A DNA stretch of 64,000 bases, taken from Phaseolus vulgaris. Lineage: Eukaryota > Streptophyta > Magnoliopsida > Fabales > Fabaceae. The notes beneath the pieces are model-generated. The model searched no databases, had not been told where the DNA came from, and was given only the letters and a program-made list of their open reading frames with translations. This document shows, piece by piece, positions 57,185 through 64,000 of this stretch. Each line of letters opens with the position of its first letter. The stretch's first letter is position 1. The DNA is taken from positions 35,588,464 to 35,652,463 of the forward strand of contig NC_023759.2 in assembly GCF_000499845.2 (NCBI RefSeq). Direction: 5' to 3'. The position numbers and the translations under genes are program-made.

Positions 57185-57814
57185 ATATAAAACAATTTTC
57201 AAAAACAAATTTTAAAGATAAAAAATTAAGTAAAAAATGAAAATATATAATATAAGTAATAAAAATTAAAACAACTTAAAGATGATATTTTGAATGTATT
57301 TAATTTTAAAAACTATATTTATGTTTCCAAAGTTTTAATTTTTTAATTTCAAAAGCTTAAAAATGGATAGTTTTGAAAACAATTTTAAAACATAAAAATA
57401 AACAGGAGCAGTTTTCCCCTAATGCCATGTCAAATATAATGTAAAGGATCACAGAATGAGATAATGCAAAAGAATTAAATAATAGTAGCACACATGATGA
57501 AGGGGACAAGAATAAACGATTTTGCTTCATGTAAAATTGTCTATGCATACTTTCTCTGCATATACATAATAAACCTATCACCACAGAAGGGAATACTATA
57601 CTTAAACTATAAACTCCAAAATATACCATACACCTTTCATATAAATGTATTAAAATATATAATAATGTCTTATCTTCTTATAAGCTACCTTATCTTACAC
57701 GTTTCACTAAGATAACAAAATTTATATCTATTTCCACCTTCACAAAACTAAGGTCTCAGTCATTGCAGTCTCAGTCTAAGGTCTTTGACACTTAGCCTTT
57801 GTTTGGTATTCTTT
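57185..57814. other. Spacer and 3' untranslated region of the minus-strand gene
   Basis: No separate gene is seen. The last few hundred bases before 57815 are likely the 3' untranslated region of the gene ending there. Confidence 0.55.
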
Positions 57815-60302
57815 TTACCATGCAGCAGGTGTAGGAGGCACCTCCTTAGGCACATAAATCAAATTCCCCTTACGTCCTCCTCCACCTCTATAGTTTCTTC
57901 TTCCCCTATTCACATTATTCTCATTATTGTTACCATTATATGCAGGAGGGGTTTTAGACCATGCATTATTATCTCTCCTTCTATAATGGCCATCGCATGT
58001 TCCCCAATTGCCATGTCCACCACCGTTTCTTCCTCTTCCCATTTTGTTCATGTCACCACCACCATACTGCTCCCTATGATTCCACTCCCAAGAATCATTC
58101 TTCCAACCTTGCCATTCAGGTTCTTTTGCAGGTTCAGCATGACCCTGTTGTTGTTGCCCATATTCTACTCCACTGTTTTCATGCAGCTTTGTCCCCCAGC
58201 CTACGACAGCAGTAGTTGGAGCGAAAGGCTTTGGCTGTTCCTCTTCATCGTCCCCCCATCCAGTACATGGAAGCTTCTGATCATTTAAGTAGAGAGCACC
58301 ACCAATAATCACAACATCTTGATCATTTCTTACTACTCCCTTACAAGGGACCCTTAATGCTTCTCTTTCCAAATCCAGAATAAGTTCAGGGTCAACAATT
58401 GCATTCCAATCTACATCATCGATGTAAATGTCAGGATCAGGCAGCGAGATGTTGCAGCGAATGCCGTTGATGTCAGCCCAATACCTCATTTTTGCCTTCT
58501 CAAATGCCTCCTTGCCAGCAGAGTCATCCCACTTCACCACATTATCAAACAGATGCATATATTGCTTGGTTTCTACTATCTTTCGCCATGGAACTGAGCC
58601 AATTGAAGAACAAAATTTCTTTTCCCAGGCAGGGATGTTTGAATGGTAATTGTCTGTGAACCAAGAAGATTAAGCAAATCAGTTAACAATAAAAGGAAGC
58701 TCCTACCATCATGGCCAACATACGTAAGGAAAACTGTTTCAGTCCAAACAAAAGAAAAACATAAGGAAATGTAATAAATAATGTGTAAAATCTCAAGCAA
58801 AAGGACCGTGTGTTACCCTGCAAGCAGTTTAAGTCTGATACTAATACATTTTCTACAAAAAAAAATTGAAATTACCATGCTGGTGCTTCTAACACATTTT
58901 AAAGGAATGCAAATGTTGCAAGGAACCATTACTTTCAACGTTTGTTTGATTCAAATGCTATTATTATGAAATATTCAATTAATAACTAATATTTGCCAAA
59001 ATCAACAGCTTCAATTCAAAACTTGAGACAACAGACATCTTTATCGAACCAAGGATCAATAACAAGATTTCTTTTTCAATAATTGAATTGTGTAGGCATT
59101 GCTTCAAACAGTCAGACATGTCTCCAAAAGATTGCATTAGTATATATACCTCGACGGTTTCAGTTTTGAACACAACATACCAAGTTATTAAAAACAGGAG
59201 ATTCAGTTATATTTGCAGTACTTGATTTCAATTAAATAATACCATGTACAATTGGATGAATGGGTCAAAAGATGCGTTTCAGAAATTGCCAAAATCAAGA
59301 CATTTTCAGTTCAGAACATGACAGAAATCAGAATCGCTACATTTGTAAAAGAGACTATCATAAGAATAGTTTACACTAGACTTCGACAATCTGATAATGT
59401 GAGGTTTTATCATACAGCACAGCAGTTTGGGTTCAAAGCACACAAACAAAAATTATTACATAGCAGAATTTGCTTGGATCCACTACAAAAAGGATAATTA
59501 GTAATGCATGTTAAATAATTCAATGACATTGGAACCGATCAATCTACTGAGCATGCAAAGCATCAATACCAGCAAACTACGACCCAAGAACCTACCAACC
59601 AAAGATATGACAGCACTTTATAAACTTAGAGGCCCTCACTTTGATAGTTGAAACTCTTAGTTACTTTCATTGACAAGTAAATGAAACCTAAACCCTCCAT
59701 CATAACCCTTAACTCCTCTTTCACACACAACACAAGCCCAACCTTGAATAATCAAGCTCTAAGCCTTCAAACACAAAAGAGGAAGGTTTCATAACGGCAC
59801 AATCAAATCACTCCTCACTTAACTTTGTAAATTAAATACAAGTTTGAAAATAAATTAAAAAAGAATAAAACAAACTCCAATACATATCTCTATCCAACTA
59901 AAGCTAGTTCCTAAAAACACACGACTAGCACAAAATTAGAACTCCATCACACGGCAAAGAAAGGCAAATGAGCAATAATTACTCGAAACCGACCATTTTA
60001 AAAAAAGGGAACCCCACTTTCTCAAACCAAAACCCCAATTATAATCACTCAAAAGCAGCCTGATCATAAAACGTGCAACAATTCCACAGCAACCCAATTT
60101 TCAAAACGGTCTGGAAATAAATAAAAAGGAAAAAAACACCAAAAGAGTAATCCATGCAACAAGAATTAAACGCGGGTTCAGAACCCAAACGAAGAAAAAG
60201 AAAAGAGTACTAACCCAAAGGAGGCTTTCTGCTGTTGGAAGAGGATCGCAAGTGAGCCACTTGATGATGAGTCAGACCTTGTTGTTTTCTCAAATTAGCC
60301 AT
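57815..60302 (-). CDS. Uncharacterised plant protein with Gly/Asn/Arg-rich tail, two exons
   Basis: Exon 1 is 60302-60215 and exon 2 is 58653-57815, joined across a GT-AG intron of 1,561 bp with matching phase, giving 308 residues. Exon 1 encodes MANLRKQQGLTHHQVAHLRS. Exon 2 begins DNYHSNIPAWEKKFCSSIGS, followed by a Trp- and acid-rich conserved-looking region (PWRKIVETKQYMHLFDNVV, DPDIYIDDVDWNAIVDPELI). An acidic patch WGDDEEEQ near residue 163 leads to a low-complexity tail rich in Gly, Asn and Arg (RGRNGGGHGNWG, RGRRNYRGGGG), ending VPPTPAAW. RGG-like tails often bind RNA, so an RNA-related role is possible, but I do not recognise a named domain. An in-frame ATG at 60404 could add 34 residues. 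A TATA box lies about 450 bp upstream of the chosen ATG. Confidence 0.85.
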
Positions 60303-60725
60303 TCCCAGACCCAAAAGAGAAGGACCCAGAAGAGGAAATTGGAAAGCTTCGGTCGCAAGCAGCGCAGAGGCAGAATATAAGAGAAAATTTGCAAAGTTTG
60401 GCAAAAGGGAGAAGCAGGCACGGATTTCACGAATTACCTCAGCAGAGAGAAAGAGAAAAGAGAGTTACTGCCTATCTATATGTGTATGGAGACACCACCG
60501 CATCAGACTAAGAAAAAAAACCAAGAAAAGGGTGATTGATTGATGGTAGAGGAAGAGGTGGAAGAAGAAGAATATGAAATTAAAGATGTGTACAGAAGGA
60601 GCATGAAGATGAAAACACGAACCAAAAAAAAGAATGAATGAATGTGTATGTGTAATTGTTAATGGACCCCAGACCGAGGAAACTCTCTTAAGGTTTCTTG
60701 TCACGCCTTGGAAGCAATTCCTTTG
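60303..60725 (-). other. Long 5' leader of the minus-strand gene with upstream ORF
   Basis: Between the TATA box and the ATG lie about 420 bp with several ATGs, including an open frame of 79 codons (60704-60465) and the in-frame ATG at 60404. A GAG|GTAATT donor-like site near 60440 hints that part of the leader may be an intron. GA-rich repeats lie near 60550. Confidence 0.5.
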
Positions 60726-60751
60726 AAGTGAGACCCTATCATATTCTCTTC

Positions 60752-60764
60752 GCTATTTATAGCA
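60752..60764 (-). promoter_or_regulatory. TATA box of the minus-strand gene
   Basis: The minus strand reads GCTATAAATAGCG, a textbook plant TATA box, placing transcription start near 60725. Confidence 0.7.
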
Positions 60765-60769
60765 CATGG

Positions 60770-61902
60770 TTTTCTTTGTCCTTTGCTTTGTTTCAGTTTC
60801 ATGAATCATCATCTTTCTTATTTTATTTTATTTTCTTATTTGCTTTATTACTTTCTATCTAATATCAACAATTAACCAATTAATCAATTATTTTTTATCT
60901 CTCTTCTCTCTCCCTCTCATCACAAACTAAAATAACAAATCCCTACAAAATCTCAACAACATACAATTTTAATATTCTTCACTTCTTTATTTTTTATATC
61001 TAATCTTTTTCATTTAAGATATAAGATTTGGTTTTGCATGATATTATTTTTATAAGAAAATACTTCTGTTTTTTACTTTATCTAACGGTTTATAACTACT
61101 ATGCTATGCTCCTTTGTTTATTTGTAATCAATGGTGTTATGATTCTTTTAATTTAAAATATAAAAAATCATATTCATTTGACTTTTTTATCTTTCTATTT
61201 TTTGTTTTGATTCGCCTGTCATTAAATACAGAAAAGTCACCTAATTTAATAATATTTTATTATGCCGCTAAAACTAATATTTATTTTTTACTCTTCTTGG
61301 ACCACAGTTAATTCCTATCCAAAATCGTTTTATTCAGCATTTATTTCCAGCTTAATATCTTTTTATTTTCTTTATTTGTATCTTACACGTTAGATCATTA
61401 TTCAGAATTTGGATTCTCTAATGTGAGTAAAGAAATGCATGAAAAAAAATTAAAATTTGATATTTCGACAAATTCATAACGAAAACTAATTATTATAAAA
61501 CATATAATTATAAATCTACATCATGTAACAATCTAAATTTAAATCATAGTTACTAGTCATATGATCATTGAAATATAATATATATTTATAATTTTTATTT
61601 ATACTGCCGAAAATACGGTCACTATCTGGTCGGTATATTTGCATTTTTTTATCACATTATTTTATTTTAAGAAGTAAAAATTTAATATTTATATTAATTT
61701 TAATTTTAGTTATATATGTAAAATATATGCATCATTATTTTATATTTTATATTATATCTGTAACAATATATAATTTACCGATATATAACGGAATATTTCA
61801 TTTAGTATATTGCCTATTTATAATATGTGTATATGTAAATATTAAAATATTATAATTTGAAAAATATAAAAAAGAAATAATTTTATAAAGATAAAAGTTA
61901 AG
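60770..61902. other. AT-rich spacer, no gene seen
   Basis: Very AT-rich with short ORFs only. It probably contains upstream regulatory DNA of the minus-strand gene. Confidence 0.55.
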
Positions 61903-62025
61903 GAGTTATACAGTTATTCTTGAATTGATGAATTATACTTTTATTATTGAGTTGATGAGTTATGTGATTATTCTTTAATTGACAAGTTAAGTGGCATAAG
62001 ATTACTTTTGGGTTGAGAGATTTTT
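61903..62025. repeat. Degenerate ~30-bp minisatellite
   Basis: Four imperfect units of the type GTTATNNNNTTATTNTTGAATTGATGA follow in tandem, with the phrase TTGANTTGATGA/TTGACAAG recurring each time. Confidence 0.65.
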
Positions 62026-62189
62026 TATTATATATTTTATTAATCTATTTTAATCAAATAAAGAGTAAAACATTATGATTAAAAATTATACTAAAAATGT
62101 CAAACAAATAACACACTTTATATATATATGATGACATATCCTCATGGAAAATAATTTTTAGAGGATAATTCATTTTCATATAATAACAT

Positions 62190-62395
62190 TAAGGCTCTAA
62201 TCTTTAGTCGATGTGAAATCTGATAAACCCAACAAATACTCGTTAGGATAGACTCGAAAATGGTTCTGATACCATGTTACAAAGTAAACTTTAAGTCTAA
62301 CTTAACCTCATAAAACCAATTATTGAGGTTGAGGTTTGCACCCACTTATATACAAGGAAAGACTCTAATCTCTGGTCGACGTGGAATCTCCAACA
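62190..62395 (-). mobile_element. TRIM retrotransposon remnant
   Basis: On the minus strand a 121-bp LTR (62395-62275) starts TGTTGGAGATTCCACGTCG and ends TTTGTAACA. The primer site TGGTATCAGAACC follows, then a 40-bp internal region, then the truncated start of a second LTR (62234 to about 62190) resembling the first. Tiny LTRs, a Met-type primer site and no coding region define a terminal-repeat retrotransposon in miniature. Confidence 0.75.
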
Positions 62396-62966
62396 TTAAC
62401 AACACATTAACAAACTCTAACAATATTGTTCATATTCAGTACACCATCAAATTTGCATCTAATTTCAACAAGATTCACTAAGTTATACATTGGAAGGTTT
62501 TTAATATGAATACCAAAGAGTGAATACAAGCTTCCTACAATACTGTTTGCATTATGTGCCTATTATTTAATAAATAGAAATAAATATTTTAGGATTTTTC
62601 TTTTTTACCTTTAAACTCTTCTCTCGAAACATCTTCGATTTATAATGTGTTAGTTTTTACCATTGATACAACCAAATTTTAGTTAAGTGTTGTTGAAAAA
62701 CAATAAAAAACAATTAAAAGGTGCACTTTTTTTTTATTAAAATGTGTGATTTTATATTTAAAATCTTAAATGAATATATGTGCTAATGGTTATTTATCTC
62801 TTTTATTTCACCATTAAAAATTCTCAAAGTTTAGTTACAAATCATATCAAATAAATTTTTTTTATATCATCTCACAAGATTCATTGTTGAATAATATATT
62901 TAATAACTAACTTTTTGGCAAATTCCATAACTTTTATTTTATTGTAAAATATAGTTAATTAGGAAA

Positions 62967-63299
62967 CACTATAAGAAAACTATTTAATACAAATTTTTTA
63001 TCTTTATTTTTTGTGAATTTGTCTATATAAACATAAATTACAAGAAAATCATTAAATAAAAAATAATTTTAAAAATAAAAACTAATTAGTTATTATATTG
63101 ATAAAGTTAGATACTATTTTATAAACTTGAATTTATTGGTATTTAGAGTAGTTTATAATATTAATAAAAATCTATAAACCTGTTTCTAAATTGATATTTA
63201 ACATTAGCTATCAAATTTTGGTTACTAATTACTTTAGATTCTAAATTAGTCTTTATAGTGATTAATTTAGAATCTAGAGGAGTTAGTTACTAAACAATT
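62967..63299. repeat. CACTA-like end sequences adjoining the foldback element
   Basis: CACTATAAGAAAAC at 62967 and a further TTACAAGAAAATCATTAAATA near 63036 resemble CACTA termini. No matching opposite ends were fixed, so these may be older, truncated relatives. Confidence 0.4.
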
Positions 63300-63640
63300 C
63301 CCTACAAGAAAATCATGAAATACAAACTAAGTTTAGAGACAAAAAATAATTAGTTGTTATAGTAATTAAACTAAAGACTATTTTAGAATTTTTTATTTTT
63401 CTAAATTAGTTTCTATTATTGTTAAATAGTTTCTAAATTGGTATCTAATTAGCTACCAAGATTTTAACTACAAATTATTTAGATTCTAAAGTTGGTAGCA
63501 AAAATCTTGGTTGCTAATTAGATACCAATTTAGAAACCATTTAACAAGAATAGAAACTAATTTATAAACCAAAGTCTCTAATTTAGTTAGTATAATAAGT
63601 AATTATTTATTTGTTTCTATTTCATGATTTTCTTGTAGTG
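63300..63640. mobile_element. Non-autonomous foldback CACTA (En/Spm-type) element
   Basis: A 341-bp element begins CCCTACAAGAAAATCATGAA and ends TTCATGATTTTCTTGTAGTG, the CACTA terminal sequence with one base changed at the left. It is flanked by a 3-bp duplication att (63297-63299 and 63641-63643). Almost its entire length is an imperfect inverted repeat, with arms containing AATTGGTATCTAATTAG and its complement, so it can fold into one long hairpin. No coding region. Confidence 0.85.
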
Positions 63641-63643
63641 ATT

Positions 63644-64000
63644 GATAATGAACATTAAATACCAATTTAAAAATTAATTTAAATTTTTTTATTAATAATA
63701 AAAATTACTTTAGATACCAATAATATTTTAATTTATAAAATAATATCAAACTTAGTCAATATAATAACTAATTCCTTTATCCCAATTTTTCCTAAAAAAG
63801 TGACATGTTCTTCAATTTTTTTTCTTTTATTCTAAAAAATAAAAAATTTCACAGTTGTATAATCACTTGATTAAACTCGTGGTTTAATTCTAAATTATAT
63901 ATTGTAGACAATATTTGTCATCTTCATCTTTAATTGGTTTTGTTTTTAAATTCTTAAACCCATACTCCAAAGAGCAACACAAGACCATCCAAGGTGATAC
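63644..64000. other. AT-rich right end, no gene seen
   Basis: No coding or RNA feature recognised. Confidence 0.55.

Noticed and set aside
61114..61311. 65-codon ORF in the right AT-rich spacer
   Set aside because: Composition is hydrophobic and AT-driven, without promoter context or similarity.

Overview
The window is nuclear DNA of a flowering plant. The evidence is spliced genes with GT-AG introns, a eukaryotic tRNA-Asn gene, AT-rich spacers, and nested Ty1/copia LTR retrotransposons. The gene and repeat families suggest a dicot, most likely a legume of the bean/cowpea/soybean group; that placement is inference.

Host genes are few. A tRNA-Asn(GTT) gene lies on the minus strand at 2022-2095. 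About 320 bp away on the plus strand starts an intact 11-exon gene (2412-8026) for the glycosyltransferase-like protein KOBITO1. Near the right side, a two-exon minus-strand gene (60302-57815) encodes a conserved-looking protein I cannot name, with a Gly/Asn/Arg-rich tail and its own TATA box. A GC-rich relic of a cold-shock-domain/CCHC zinc-knuckle gene lies at 40213-40655 on the minus strand and is interrupted by a stop.

Most of 9.9-57.2 kb is nested retrotransposons. (F) A minus-strand copia at 12743-24391 is split by (D), a Sirevirus-like unit at 13827-20866. (A) A complete plus-strand Sirevirus-like element at 25251-35635 has near-identical 1.82-kb LTRs, a perfect cttag target duplication, open gag and pol frames and a third ORF; it sits inside (B), a decayed minus-strand copia (about 25060-25250 and 35636-39060). 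(E) A decayed minus-strand copia (45321-57184) carries a solo LTR (45870-46912) and (C), a complete minus-strand unit at 49534-56019 with a perfect tgggc duplication. C and D have gag and the third ORF but no pol between them, so they look like a non-autonomous lineage needing enzymes in trans. A second solo LTR lies at 9892-10845.

The most unusual signal is a short palindrome, usually in pairs spaced 20-21 bp, scattered through the LTRs and ORF junctions of A, C and D. The C/D and A versions differ by matched changes in both arms. Sister LTRs of A and of C differ by exactly one unit. All three elements also keep a TATA-like box 88-116 bp upstream of the third ORF.

The right end (60.8-64 kb) is AT-rich spacer with a minisatellite, a TRIM remnant and a foldback CACTA element with an ATT target duplication.
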